A DNA stretch of 64,000 nt from Heliomarina sp018223035 (GTDB lineage: Bacteria; Pseudomonadota; Alphaproteobacteria; Rhodobacterales; Rhodobacteraceae), in assembly GCA_018223035.1 (NCBI GenBank), contig JAAEZD010000020.1, positions 1 to 64,000 on the forward strand, written 5' to 3'. The position numbers and the translations under genes were made by a program. The notes under the pieces were generated by a model. The model was not told the origin of the DNA, did no database searches, and saw only the letters and a program-made list of their open reading frames with translations. Within the stretch, counting starts at the first letter, position 1. Each line of letters opens with the position of its first letter. Of the stretch, positions 54,589 to 62,311 are shown in pieces.

Positions 54589-55249
54589 CGGCAGTCAGAT
54601 CGGCCAGAACCGTTTCTCCTGCCACCATGGTTTGCCCTAGCGCGACCAGCGGCGACACCCCTTCCGGCAGGTAAACGTCAAGACGCGAGCCGAACCGGAT
54701 CAGACCGAAACGCTCACCAGTCTGAAGGAATTCGCCTTCGCTGACAAATGGCACGATCCGCCGTGCGACAAGCCCCGCGATCTGCACCACCGGCAAAACG
54801 CGCCCGTCTTCGAGACGCAGCAACAGGCTGTTGCGTTCATTGTCTTCGCTGGCCTTATCCAGCGATGCATTCAGAAACTTGCCGGGCCTATAGGCCATCT
54901 TTTCAAGGGTCGAGGCAATCGGCGTACGGTTCACATGGCAGTTGAATACAGACATGAAAACGCTGACCCGCATCAAAGACGCATCGTCGAGGCCAAGTTC
55001 CGCTGGCGGCACGGCCGGTTCGATCAACGAAACAATTCCATCGGCCGGAGAAACAATCAGGCCATCACGGACCGGCACGCTGCGGTTCGGGTCGCGGAAA
55101 AAATAGTAGCACCAGACCGTGATACCAACGCCAATCCAGCCCAATGGCTCCCACAGAAGGAACAGCGCGAGCGTGATTGCCGCGAAAATCGCCACGAAGC
55201 GTCGCCCTTCCGGGTGCATCGGCTTGATGAATGTTTCGTGCATTTTCAC
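54557..55249 (-). CDS. psd: Phosphatidylserine decarboxylase proenzyme
   Basis: 230 residues, the short proenzyme class. The self-cleavage site is a Gly-Ser in LIRFGSRLDVYLPEG, which generates the pyruvoyl group on the small subunit. Two N-terminal hydrophobic helices anchor it. It converts phosphatidylserine into phosphatidylethanolamine. GTG 55249 is placed 8 bases after AAGGAA; ATG 55243 is too far from it. Confidence 0.95.
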   Translation of the reverse strand: MKMHETFIKPMHPEGRRFVAIFAAITLALFLLWEPLGWIGVGITVWCYYFFRDPNRSVPVRDGLIVSPADGIVSLIEPAVPPAELGLDDASLMRVSVFMSVFNCHVNRTPIASTLEKMAYRPGKFLNASLDKASEDNERNSLLLRLEDGRVLPVVQIAGLVARRIVPFVSEGEFLQTGERFGLIRFGSRLDVYLPEGVSPLVALGQTMVAGETVLADLTADEPARQARSE

Positions 55250-55330
55250 GGATGGTGTTCCTTTCCTTCGGGTGCCCCTAGCTACAGTTCACTTAGAACG
55301 GGATCAACGGATATCGATGTCACAATAAAG

Positions 55331-55361
55331 AAAGGGCCGGCGACATTGCCGCCAGCCCTTC
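55331..55361 (-). terminator. Rho-independent terminator after rpoH
   Basis: On the minus strand, GGAAGGGCTGGCGGC pairs with GTCGCCGGCCCTTTC (11 or more pairs with one mismatch), followed by TTTATTG. It ends the rpoH transcript 24 bases after the stop and separates it from psd. Confidence 0.75.
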
Positions 55362-55384
55362 CATAATTCTATTGATGCCTCGGC

Positions 55385-56281
55385 TTACGCCTTGGTCAAC
55401 ATGCCTTTTTCACGGGCAAGGTCGCGCATTTCCTTTTGCAGCTTTTCGAATGCCCGCACCTCGATCTGGCGAATGCGTTCACGGCTCACACCATATTCAG
55501 CGGACAGATCTTCTAGCGTCACGTTTTCCTCGGCCAGACGGCGCTGAGTCAGAATGTCCTTCTCACGATCATTCAGAACACTCATCGCCTGAGCGAGCAA
55601 CTCGCGGCGCGCGACGAGTTCATCGCGTTCCTCGTAATCTGTGGCCTGGTTGGCGTCTTCGTCTTCGAGCCAGTCCTGCCACTCCATCGTGCCTTCGCCC
55701 TCAGATCCGACAGTTGCGTTCAGCGACGCATCGCCGCCCGACATCCGCCGGTTCATCGAGATGACCTCGTCCTCGGTCACGCCAAGATCGGTCGCGATCT
55801 GCTTTACGTTGTCGGGGTGCAGGTCACCCTCTTCGAGCGCGCCGATACGGGCCTTCGCCTTGCGAAGATTGAAGAAAAGCTTCTTCTGCGCCGAGGTCGT
55901 GCCCAGTTTCACAAGGCTCCACGACCGCAGGATGTACTCCTGGATCGATGCCCGGATCCACCACATCGCATAAGTCGCCAGACGGAAACCGCGTTCCGGG
56001 TCAAACCGTTTGACGGCCTGCATCAAACCAACATTTGCCTCGGAAATGACTTCGGCCTGAGGCAGACCATAGCCGCGATAACCCATCGCGATTTTGGCCG
56101 CGAGCCGCAAGTGCGACGTCACCATCTTGTGCGCAGCCTCGGTGTCCTGCTCTTCGACCCAACGCTTGGCAAGCATGTACTCTTCTTCAGGCTCGAGAAG
56201 CGGAAACTTTCTTATTTCCTGCATGTACCGGTTCAGACCGCCTTCGGGGGTCGGGGCCGGGAGATTTGCATAATTAGCCAT
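55385..56281 (-). CDS. rpoH: RNA polymerase heat-shock sigma factor RpoH
   Basis: 298 residues. Region 2 (YMLAKRWVEEQDTEAAHKMVTSHLRL, RFDPERGFRLATYAMWWIRASIQEYIL), the RpoH-specific box (QKKLFFNLRKAK) and region 4.2 (LEDLSAEYGVSRERIRQIEVRAFEKLQ) are all present. It directs RNA polymerase to chaperone and protease genes in heat or oxidative stress. Roseobacters often carry two RpoH copies; I cannot tell which this is. An RpoH-type promoter lies upstream (56324-56352). AAGGGGG precedes the start. Confidence 0.95.
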   Translation of the reverse strand: MANYANLPAPTPEGGLNRYMQEIRKFPLLEPEEEYMLAKRWVEEQDTEAAHKMVTSHLRLAAKIAMGYRGYGLPQAEVISEANVGLMQAVKRFDPERGFRLATYAMWWIRASIQEYILRSWSLVKLGTTSAQKKLFFNLRKAKARIGALEEGDLHPDNVKQIATDLGVTEDEVISMNRRMSGGDASLNATVGSEGEGTMEWQDWLEDEDANQATDYEERDELVARRELLAQAMSVLNDREKDILTQRRLAEENVTLEDLSAEYGVSRERIRQIEVRAFEKLQKEMRDLAREKGMLTKA

Positions 56282-56323
56282 GAGATTAGTCCCCCTTGCT
56301 TATGTTTATTCTCTTAACATCCC

Positions 56324-56352
56324 ATATGGGTGGCCCGCCAAGGCGGTTCAAG
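56324..56352 (-). promoter_or_regulatory. RpoH-type promoter upstream of rpoH
   Basis: Reading the minus strand, CTTGAA (56347-56352) and CCCATAT (56324-56330) are 16 bases apart, close to the RpoH consensus (CTTGAA, CCCATnT). The start codon is 43 bases downstream of the -10. The spacer contains CCGCC-TT-GGCGG, a small palindrome. It implies that rpoH can be transcribed by its own product. Confidence 0.7.
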
Positions 56353-56452
56353 AGACAGGCAACATATGTACCTTAATTTCAGGTAAACACACCCGAAACT
56401 ATGTGCTCTCACACACATGGGAAGTTCATTTCAGACCCGCACAATCCAGTGA

Positions 56453-57487
56453 TCAGTTCTGCACAGTCTCTAGCTGCTCGATCAACTGCGCCATATCGCC
56501 GGGCAAGGACGCCTCAAAGCGTAACTCCTCACCCGATACCGGATGTGTAAAGCCAAGCACCGCCGCATGCAGTGCCTGTCTTGAAAACGCCTGTACCGCC
56601 GCTGCGGTTTCATCGCTCAGCGCGCCTTTGGGGAGTTTCCGCCGACCGCCATAGACGGGGTCGCCAACCAGCCCGTGCCCGGCATGGGCCATATGAACCC
56701 TGATTTGATGCGTCCGTCCTGTTTCAAGCCAGCACTCGATCCGCGCGATTACTGGCGGCACTCCAAAGCGTTCGACAACGCGCGCGCGCGTCACCGCATG
56801 GCGACCGCCCTGAAACAGGACCGCCTGTCGCTGTCTGTCTGTTTTGTGACGCGCCAGTTGCGTTGTCAGGCAAAGGATGTTTCCGGCTTCAAAGCGCGCG
56901 CCTTTGACCCCGCGCAGGCGCGGATCGTTCGCATCCGGCACGCCGTGGCACAGGGCTTGGTAATATCTCTCGACACTGTGAGCTTCGAATTGCGCCGCAA
57001 GCCCATGATGCGCCACATCGGTCTTGGCAACGACGAGGAGGCCGCTTGTTTCCTTGTCGATCCGGTGAACGATGCCCGGACGTTTGACCCCGCCAACACC
57101 GGACAATTCGCCGCCGAAATGGTGCAGCAACGCATTCACAAGCGTACCCGAAGGCGTCCCGGGCGCCGGATGCACCACCATGCCCGCAGGTTTGTTCACG
57201 ACAATCAGGTCATCATCTTCATGGACCACATCCAGCGGAATATCTTCAGGACCGATGTGGCTTTCCTCCGCCTCTTCCAGCGAGATGGAAATTTCAGCGC
57301 CCTCCTCGACCCGCGCTTTCGCGTTTACCACGGCGACACCGTCGACCCGCACCGATCCCTCTTCGATCAAACGTGCGATACGCGTGCGCGACAGCGCCGC
57401 CTCGTCTGGCACATCCCGGGAAAGCGCCTTATCAAGGCGGGGTGGCGGGTTGTCCGCGATAACGAAAGTAATCTGACGGGTGGCCAT
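56453..57487 (-). CDS. rluD: RluA-family 23S rRNA pseudouridine synthase (RluD-like)
   Basis: 344 residues. An S4 domain (about 12-80) precedes the catalytic domain: GIVHRIDKETSGLLVVAKT holds the catalytic aspartate, and GRTHQIRVHMAHAGHGLVGDPVYGG is the RluA signature. It likely modifies the 23S helix 69 region, inferred from its RluD-like layout. ATG 57487 is preferred over the in-frame 57607 because AAGGA precedes it. Its start codon overlaps that of the divergent DUF6476 gene. Confidence 0.93.
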   Translation of the reverse strand: MATRQITFVIADNPPPRLDKALSRDVPDEAALSRTRIARLIEEGSVRVDGVAVVNAKARVEEGAEISISLEEAEESHIGPEDIPLDVVHEDDDLIVVNKPAGMVVHPAPGTPSGTLVNALLHHFGGELSGVGGVKRPGIVHRIDKETSGLLVVAKTDVAHHGLAAQFEAHSVERYYQALCHGVPDANDPRLRGVKGARFEAGNILCLTTQLARHKTDRQRQAVLFQGGRHAVTRARVVERFGVPPVIARIECWLETGRTHQIRVHMAHAGHGLVGDPVYGGRRKLPKGALSDETAAAVQAFSRQALHAAVLGFTHPVSGEELRFEASLPGDMAQLIEQLETVQN

Positions 57488-57797
57488 GAGTGATCCTTTG
57501 AATACGGAATCCGAACCGGCCAACCTGCGCCTCTTGCGGGTGCTGGTCACGGTACTGACGACGGTAATGATTGGCGGGCTTTTAGTGATAGTCGCGCTGT
57601 TTGTCATCCGTTTCTCGGCAAGCGCCCCGGTTGTCCCTCAGGCGATCACTCTGCCCGACGGCGTAACCGCCGAATCCTTTACCATGACACCGTCTTGGTA
57701 TGCCGTCGTCGTTGAGGGCGGCACGCGTATCCTGATCTTCAACCGCAACAACGGTGAACTAGCACAAACAGTCGACGTAAACGTCACAGCCGACTGA
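57486..57797 (+). CDS. DUF6476 family small membrane protein
   Basis: 103 residues from ATG 57486 (a GTG at 57480 is also in frame). A single helix (VTVLTTVMIGGLLVIVALFVIRF) is followed by a periplasmic or cytoplasmic domain of about 60 residues ending GELAQTVDVNVTAD. I recognise it as the Rhodobacteraceae family DUF6476; no function is known. The gene is divergent from rluD, and their start codons share two bases in CATG. Confidence 0.75.
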   Translation: MSDPLNTESEPANLRLLRVLVTVLTTVMIGGLLVIVALFVIRFSASAPVVPQAITLPDGVTAESFTMTPSWYAVVVEGGTRILIFNRNNGELAQTVDVNVTAD

Positions 57798-57827
57798 CCG
57801 AGTATAGTACGCTTAGTGTTTTGAGGA

Positions 57828-57904
57828 TGGTACCGCCTCCCTGGCTTGAACAGGGGACCTCTGGATCCACAATCCAGCGCTCTAACCAACTGAGCTAAGG
57901 CGGC
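57828..57904 (-). tRNA. tRNA-His (anticodon GTG)
   Basis: A complete cloverleaf on the minus strand: acceptor GCCGCCT/AGGCGGT, D arm GCTC/GAGC, anticodon arm CTGGA-TTGTGGA-TCCAG with anticodon GTG, 5-base variable loop, T arm CCCTG-TTCAAGC-CAGGG, and encoded CCA. The discriminator is A73, the first pair is G1-U72 and the base before the 5' end is T, so no G-1 is encoded. This atypical histidine tRNA type is known from several alphaproteobacterial orders, which also have a divergent HisRS. Confidence 0.96.
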
Positions 57905-57965
57905 ACTGAGGGGCGATGTACTCAAGCCGCAAATCGAATGCAAGTCCCCCAGCGCAAGTTCCTGT

Positions 57966-58448
57966 TCAAAGATCGGTACGCCAGTGCTGTTCCACGACGT
58001 CAACGCAAAAGGAGCGCGCCGGAACGCTCGACATCAGCGTCCACCCATTGCGCCTGTATAACGCGCAAGCCGCGCGGTGGCTTTCATGGGTCCATAGCAC
58101 CATTTCCCTGCACCCGATTCCACGCGCAAACCCCGTGCATGTCTCAAGAAGTCTCTGGGCAAGCCCACTGCCCCGCGCCTCTGGTGTCACGAGAAACAGG
58201 CGCAGCTTTGCTGTTTCCTCGCTGAGCGACACGCAAAAAATACTGCCGAGCCGGTCTCCGTCGCGCTCGGCTATCCAGCCCGACTCGCGGTCCGGGTTAT
58301 GGGTCGCGACGTAATCCCCAAGTATTTCCGCAACCAGATCGCCAAAGCTGTCGTCAAAGCCCTCGTCGCGCGCGTAAAGCTCACGATGCTGCTGAACGAG
58401 CCACTCGGCGTCGGATGGCTTAAAGGATCGAATCACGACTGCGGACAT
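57966..58448 (-). CDS. GNAT family N-acetyltransferase
   Basis: 160 residues. Acetyl-CoA binding segment RLFLVTPEARGSGLAQRLLETC, then VLWTHESHRAACALYRRNGWTLMSS, which is a well-formed GNAT pair. The N-terminus is VVIRSFKPSDAEWLVQQHRELY. The substrate is unknown; MarR-acetyltransferase fusions have similar GNAT domains. I use ATG 58448; the in-frame TTG at 58466 is unlikely. Confidence 0.86.
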   Translation of the reverse strand: MSAVVIRSFKPSDAEWLVQQHRELYARDEGFDDSFGDLVAEILGDYVATHNPDRESGWIAERDGDRLGSIFCVSLSEETAKLRLFLVTPEARGSGLAQRLLETCTGFARGIGCREMVLWTHESHRAACALYRRNGWTLMSSVPARSFCVDVVEQHWRTDL

Positions 58449-58528
58449 GCCGGATGAAACACCCAAGACCGCTTGATTCTCAAGACAACGCGGGATAGCA
58501 CCCTCGCTTATTCACGCGAGAGGGACTC

Positions 58529-58717
58529 ATGGGTATCAACAGCGAACGCGACGTCGAGGCGAATCTTCAGATCGGACCGACGGACAAAGGCATGGTGCGC
58601 ATTTTCGTCGAAGCACAGGGTGTCGAGATACCGATGGATTTCGAACCGGACGAAGCCGAGGAAATCGCAGAAGAGATCCGTGCAGCGGCCAAAGCCGCTC
58701 AGTCGATCAGGAAGTAA
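58529..58717 (+). CDS. DUF6324 family small protein
   Basis: 62 residues, very acidic, with no membrane segment. The compact beta-then-helix pattern (KGMVRIFVEAQGVEIPMDFEPDEAEEIAEEIRAAAKAA) matches what I know as DUF6324 in alphaproteobacteria. GAGAGG lies 5 bases before the ATG. Its last 11 bases overlap the end of the convergent mmcB gene. The function is unknown. Confidence 0.78.
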   Translation: MGINSERDVEANLQIGPTDKGMVRIFVEAQGVEIPMDFEPDEAEEIAEEIRAAAKAAQSIRK

Positions 58718-59171
58718 ACCCGCCCGTTACGAATCCCGGGTCACGCAGCGCCTGCAATCGCCGCGCGGCGTGGGTGGCAAATTTCTGAACGATAACCTTA
58801 CGGCGGGCCGGTGCGACCTTATCTTCGGGCGCCATGCGGATGATCTCGGCATCGTAGGAGTCCGCGATGATCAGCCCCGTCTCGTCCGGAAGAAGGTCCG
58901 TCGGGAAATCCTGTTCGACCGCCCAGAAATACCGGTCGCACCATTCCAGATATCCCTGCCACTTGAAATCCGACTGGAAATCAGCGCGCGATGATTTGCA
59001 TTCGATGACCCAGATTTCACCTTTGGGCCCCAATCCGATCACATCGACGCGCAATCCGCGTGCGGGTACGAATTCTTCGACGGAAACAAACCCGTGCCCG
59101 TGCAGGAACCGGGCAACGCCACGCGCCAAGAGCTGGCCAGGCTTGATATCAGGGGCGAGTAGATTGCTCAT
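58707..59171 (-). CDS. mmcB: MmcB family DNA repair protein
   Basis: 154 residues. The PD-(D/E)xK-like core is ARGLRVDVIGLGPKGEIWVIECKSS, where D, E and K could be nuclease residues. The family is named for mitomycin C sensitivity in alphaproteobacteria and acts in DNA damage survival. A consensus SOS box at 59183-59197 just before the start supports LexA control. The end overlaps the DUF6324 gene. Confidence 0.92.
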   Translation of the reverse strand: MSNLLAPDIKPGQLLARGVARFLHGHGFVSVEEFVPARGLRVDVIGLGPKGEIWVIECKSSRADFQSDFKWQGYLEWCDRYFWAVEQDFPTDLLPDETGLIIADSYDAEIIRMAPEDKVAPARRKVIVQKFATHAARRLQALRDPGFVTGGFTS

Positions 59172-59182
59172 GCGACAAACAT

Positions 59183-59197
59183 GAACAATACGTGAAC
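59183..59197 (-). promoter_or_regulatory. LexA SOS box upstream of mmcB
   Basis: On the minus strand, GTTC-ACGTATT-GTTC exactly matches the alphaproteobacterial LexA operator GTTC-N7-GTTC. It lies 11 bases before the mmcB start codon. Repression would therefore block mmcB transcription in undamaged cells. Confidence 0.85.
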
Positions 59198-59305
59198 AAA
59201 ATTCAAGCCCAAGCTCGGTTCAAGATATGACACGAAGGAACATGGGCGCGGGATACAGTTTTTTGACTGGCCCCTTGTCCCGCCCGTCGCGCCAGCCTAT
59301 GTCAA

Positions 59306-59480
59306 GCGATGGCGGGTTCTGCCCTTCCCGTGAATGGTAGCATTCCGGTGGCCTTAAGCAAATCCGAGGGAACTGGCTCTGTTCGGATCCTGGTCCGTTT
59401 ACCTGGTGCCCACCTGTATACACAGGTCCTCGGGAATCAAAGCCTAACGGTTGCGGTGGTCCCGCCACATCGCCTTTTCC
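59306..59480 (+). ncRNA. Candidate structured RNA, about 170 bases, class unresolved (6S-like shape)
   Basis: This gene-free stretch folds, by eye, as a rod. The ends pair as GCGATGGCGGG (59306-59316) with CCCGCC-AC-ATCGC (59461-59473). Inside are CCG/CGG plus GGC/GCC (59345-59352 with 59442-59450), CCGAGG/CCTCGG (59364-59369 with 59428-59433) and a hairpin ACCTGT-ATAC-ACAGGT (59412-59427). A large one-sided bubble (59317-59344) separates the closing stem from the rest. CCTTTTCC follows the 3' end, and TTGTCC/CTATGT (16 apart) is a possible plus-strand promoter. I could not match it to SRP, RNase P or tmRNA. It could also lie on the minus strand or be a chance fold. Confidence 0.35.
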
Positions 59481-59497
59481 AAGGCAGATCACCCGAG

Positions 59498-59540
59498 ACG
59501 ATTGAAAAACAAAAAAGGCGCGATCATCAAATCGCGCCTT
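59498..59540 (-). terminator. Rho-independent terminator
   Basis: On the minus strand, AAGGCGCGAT-TTGATG-ATCGCGCCTT is followed by TTTTGTTTTTC, a textbook terminator. It ends the transcript of the small membrane protein at 59567. Confidence 0.88.
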
Positions 59541-59566
59541 GTCCTATTTCTATATCGCTCAGGGCC

Positions 59567-59878
59567 CTAGAACGGCCGACGCTTGTCTTCGACCCGGACG
59601 GGAATGGCTACCTCATCCCGGCGCAGACGCACACGCATCCCGCCGCGCGGTTCGTTGTTTTCGCTCATCGACATCACGGCCCAACCGAATTGCACGCCAG
59701 CGAAAACGATGCCATTCATGAACCACAAGAGGAAGAGAGCCAGCATACCGTCCTGCGACCCAAAGATCAGCGACCGGAGGTTCTGCACATCCAATCCTAG
59801 CAGGAGAGCCACGAAACCGCCCGCGATAGCGAACCCGATGGCCGTATGACGCATGTAGAGTTTGACGAGTTCGGGCAT
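59567..59878 (-). CDS. Hypothetical small membrane protein
   Basis: 103 residues with two hydrophobic helices (HTAIGFAIAGGFVALLLGLDV and MLALFLLWFMNGIVFAGVQFGW) and a basic C-terminal tail (RVRLRRDEVAIPVRVEDKRRPF). I do not recognise a family. AGGAGG is 6 bases before the ATG and a strong terminator follows, so it is a real monocistronic gene. The function is unknown. Confidence 0.75.
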   Translation of the reverse strand: MPELVKLYMRHTAIGFAIAGGFVALLLGLDVQNLRSLIFGSQDGMLALFLLWFMNGIVFAGVQFGWAVMSMSENNEPRGGMRVRLRRDEVAIPVRVEDKRRPF

Positions 59879-60035
59879 GGCAGCCTCCTTTTTCGTAAAA
59901 TCTTACCTGTCTTGATTACAACCTAATACGTAGACGGTCCGAAAAAAGGGCAAAATTGTGAAAGCGGCAGAATGCCGCTGCGTTATTTGGATCGACGTGA
60001 ACCCACTACCTCTCCGCTCGCACATTATCCCGGCT

Positions 60036-60515
60036 TTAGAATGCCTCTGGCCGAGCCTCGCGCGCCATGTGGTCAAGAACCGCGTTGACGAATTTCGTTT
60101 CCTTGCCGTCGGGAAAGAAAGCGCCGGCGATCTGGACGAATTCAGAGATGACGACACGCGGCGGTGTCTTTGTCTGGGTGATCTCTGCCCCGGCAGCCCG
60201 GAACAGACCCCGCAACGTGGGATCGATGCGCCCAATCGGCCATTTGGCGACCAGCGCACGATCGGTCATCTGGTCGATCAGCGCCTGATTGTTCACAGCA
60301 TCCTCGACCAATTGCCGGAACAGGTCGATATCCCCATCCAGCATCTCTTCGCCCTCGTAAGTGGCGCCAAAACGGTGGTCGAGAAATTCGCGAATGACGG
60401 CTTCTGTCGTCATCCCCGAATGCTCCATCTGGAAAAGCGCCTGCACCGCATAGAAACGGGAAGCGGATTTCATCTTGCGTTTCTGATTGCCCGACAGGGT
60501 CTGGTCCGATGTCAT
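60036..60515 (-). CDS. nusB: Transcription antitermination protein NusB
   Basis: 159 residues of the all-helical NusB fold (SASRFYAVQALFQMEH, with VISEFVQIAGAFFPDGKETKFVNAVLDHMA at the end). It binds boxA RNA with NusE in rRNA antitermination. It overlaps ribH by 4 bases (ATGA), the usual ribH-nusB coupling. It is the last gene of the riboflavin operon. Confidence 0.96.
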   Translation of the reverse strand: MTSDQTLSGNQKRKMKSASRFYAVQALFQMEHSGMTTEAVIREFLDHRFGATYEGEEMLDGDIDLFRQLVEDAVNNQALIDQMTDRALVAKWPIGRIDPTLRGLFRAAGAEITQTKTPPRVVISEFVQIAGAFFPDGKETKFVNAVLDHMAREARPEAF

Positions 60516-61063
60516 GCGCTTTGGCTCCCGTCATTGCTGCCAGCGATGCGGTAGGTTTCCGAGGACGGCTTGAAACCCACGCCCTTCGACTGACCCCGCC
60601 ACTTACGGCTCAACGCGATCAGGTGCAATGCTGCCGCTGCGGCGCCACCACCCTTGTTTTGCTGTACAGGATCGGCACGCACCTCGGCCTGTTTCTTGTT
60701 TTCGACCGTCAGGATACCGTTGCCGATGCAGAGACCCTGCAGCCCCATCAGTTGCAAAGCCCGGCTCGAGTCATTGCAGACCGTATCGTAATGCGTGGTT
60801 TCGCCCCGGATGACACAGCCAAGCGCGACAAATCCGTCAAAGTTCGAGGTGCGATCGGCAATCGCGATCGCCGTCGGCACTTCCAGCGCGCCGGGCACCT
60901 CGATTAGCTCGCAACTCGCGCCAACCGCTTCGATTTCGGCTTTTGCCCCGGCGACAAGGTTGTCGGCGATGTCCTTGTAATAAGGCGCGACTACGATCAG
61001 CAGCCTTACCGGCTTGTCGAATTCAGGACGCGGCAGGATGTAATGAGTTTCTGTTCCGGCCAT
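60512..61063 (-). CDS. ribH: 6,7-dimethyl-8-ribityllumazine synthase
   Basis: 183 residues. The active-site histidine is in GCVIRGETTHYDTV, and the substrate loop SCELIEVPGALEVPTAI is conserved. It condenses a pyrimidine and dihydroxybutanone phosphate into lumazine, the substrate of RibE. ATG 61063 gives the usual length; the longer frame to 61129 overlaps ribBX. It begins one base after the ribBX stop. Confidence 0.95.
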   Translation of the reverse strand: MAGTETHYILPRPEFDKPVRLLIVVAPYYKDIADNLVAGAKAEIEAVGASCELIEVPGALEVPTAIAIADRTSNFDGFVALGCVIRGETTHYDTVCNDSSRALQLMGLQGLCIGNGILTVENKKQAEVRADPVQQNKGGGAAAAALHLIALSRKWRGQSKGVGFKPSSETYRIAGSNDGSQSA

Positions 61064-61064
61064 T

Positions 61065-62186
61065 TCAGCTCTCCGACATGATGGGGCGGGTGCCGATGAT
61101 CGAAAGCCCGTAGGCATCCAATCCGACATACTTGGTTTGCGGGGAATCGGTCAACAGAACCAGCTCGTGCAGCCCCAGCTTGGACAGGATCTGCGCGCCA
61201 AGACCGGTCTGCTTGATCGTACGCGGCCCATCATCCTCGCGGGCATAAAGAGTCTTGCGCGGTTCGCGGAAAAGGCAGACGACGCCCCGCCCCTCGCGCG
61301 CGATGATTTCCATCGCCCGTGGCACTTCATGCACCGAACGCGGACCGATGCCCAGAATGTCAGACGCTTCGTGCATCGCATGTGTACGGGTAATGACGGG
61401 CTCTGGCGTGGTGATATCGCCCTTGATCAACACCACATGTTCGATGCCATGGATTTGGTCGGTATAAAGCCGCATATCCCATTCACCGCCGAATTCGGAC
61501 TGAACCTTTTGTCGGCTGGTTTCGACCACGAGGTTGTCGTTGCGGCTACGAAAGGCGATCAGATCCGAGATCGTCCCGATCTTCAGGCCATGTTCGGCTG
61601 CAAAGCCGACAAGCTCAGGCAGCCGCGCCATCGTCCCGTCCGGGTTCATGATCTCGCAGATGACACCGGCGGGTTTGAGCCCGGCAAGGCGCGAGATATC
61701 GACAGCGGCCTCGGTATGACCGGCACGCACCAGCACGCCGCCCCGGCGCGCGCGAAGGGGAAAGATATGTCCCGGGGTAGCCAGCGACGCCATCGTATTC
61801 TGTTCATTGATCGCCGTGGCCACAGTCAGGGCGCGGTCGGCTGCGGAAATCCCTGTGCTGACACCTTCCCGCGCCTCGATGGAGACCGTAAAGGGCGTTT
61901 CGTGACGCGAAGAGTTGTTGACCGCCATCATCGGCAATCCAAGGCTGTCGACACGCTCGGCAGTCATCGGCAGGCAGATCAAACCGCGCCCGTGGGTCGC
62001 CATGAAATTGATCGCTGCCGCATCGGCAAACTCCGCGGCAATCACAAGGTCGCCTTCATTCTCGCGATCTTCGTGATCAACCAGAATGAACATCCGCCCC
62101 TTGCGCGCCTCTTCGATGATCTCCTCGATCGGGCTGATCGAATCGCGAAGATTGGCTTCGACGGGACCGGGGGTTTCAAAACTCAT
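61065..62186 (-). CDS. ribB: 3,4-dihydroxy-2-butanone-4-phosphate synthase fused to a degenerate GTP cyclohydrolase II domain (RibBX type)
   Basis: 373 residues. RibB is residues about 12-210 (DHEDRENEGDLVIAAE, THGRGLICLPMT, RAGHTEAAVDISRLAG). The C-terminal half resembles RibA but lacks its three zinc cysteines: the segment corresponding to the metal site reads TRTHAMHEASDILGIG, and only one Cys remains in this half. Such RibBX fusions without GTP cyclohydrolase activity are known in Proteobacteria, so another RibA is expected elsewhere. It provides the four-carbon unit for RibH. Confidence 0.93.
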   Translation of the reverse strand: MSFETPGPVEANLRDSISPIEEIIEEARKGRMFILVDHEDRENEGDLVIAAEFADAAAINFMATHGRGLICLPMTAERVDSLGLPMMAVNNSSRHETPFTVSIEAREGVSTGISAADRALTVATAINEQNTMASLATPGHIFPLRARRGGVLVRAGHTEAAVDISRLAGLKPAGVICEIMNPDGTMARLPELVGFAAEHGLKIGTISDLIAFRSRNDNLVVETSRQKVQSEFGGEWDMRLYTDQIHGIEHVVLIKGDITTPEPVITRTHAMHEASDILGIGPRSVHEVPRAMEIIAREGRGVVCLFREPRKTLYAREDDGPRTIKQTGLGAQILSKLGLHELVLLTDSPQTKYVGLDAYGLSIIGTRPIMSES

Positions 62187-62311
62187 GGCGCAGCCTTTCA
62201 GGACAGGGTGCGGCGCAGATAAACCAGCCTCGCAACGATTGCCAGACCTCAGCGGATGATATGCTGTGTTTCAATGAAGACCAAACCAAACGTAATTACA
62301 CAGCCGCAATG

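Noticed and set aside
59220..59566. SRP RNA, RNase P RNA or tmRNA
   Set aside because: The universally conserved core segments of these RNAs, such as the SRP GGAAGCAGC loop, are missing on both strands.
59309..59800. 163-codon plus-strand frame
   Set aside because: Half of it is antisense to the small membrane protein gene and the rest crosses the candidate RNA and a strong terminator.
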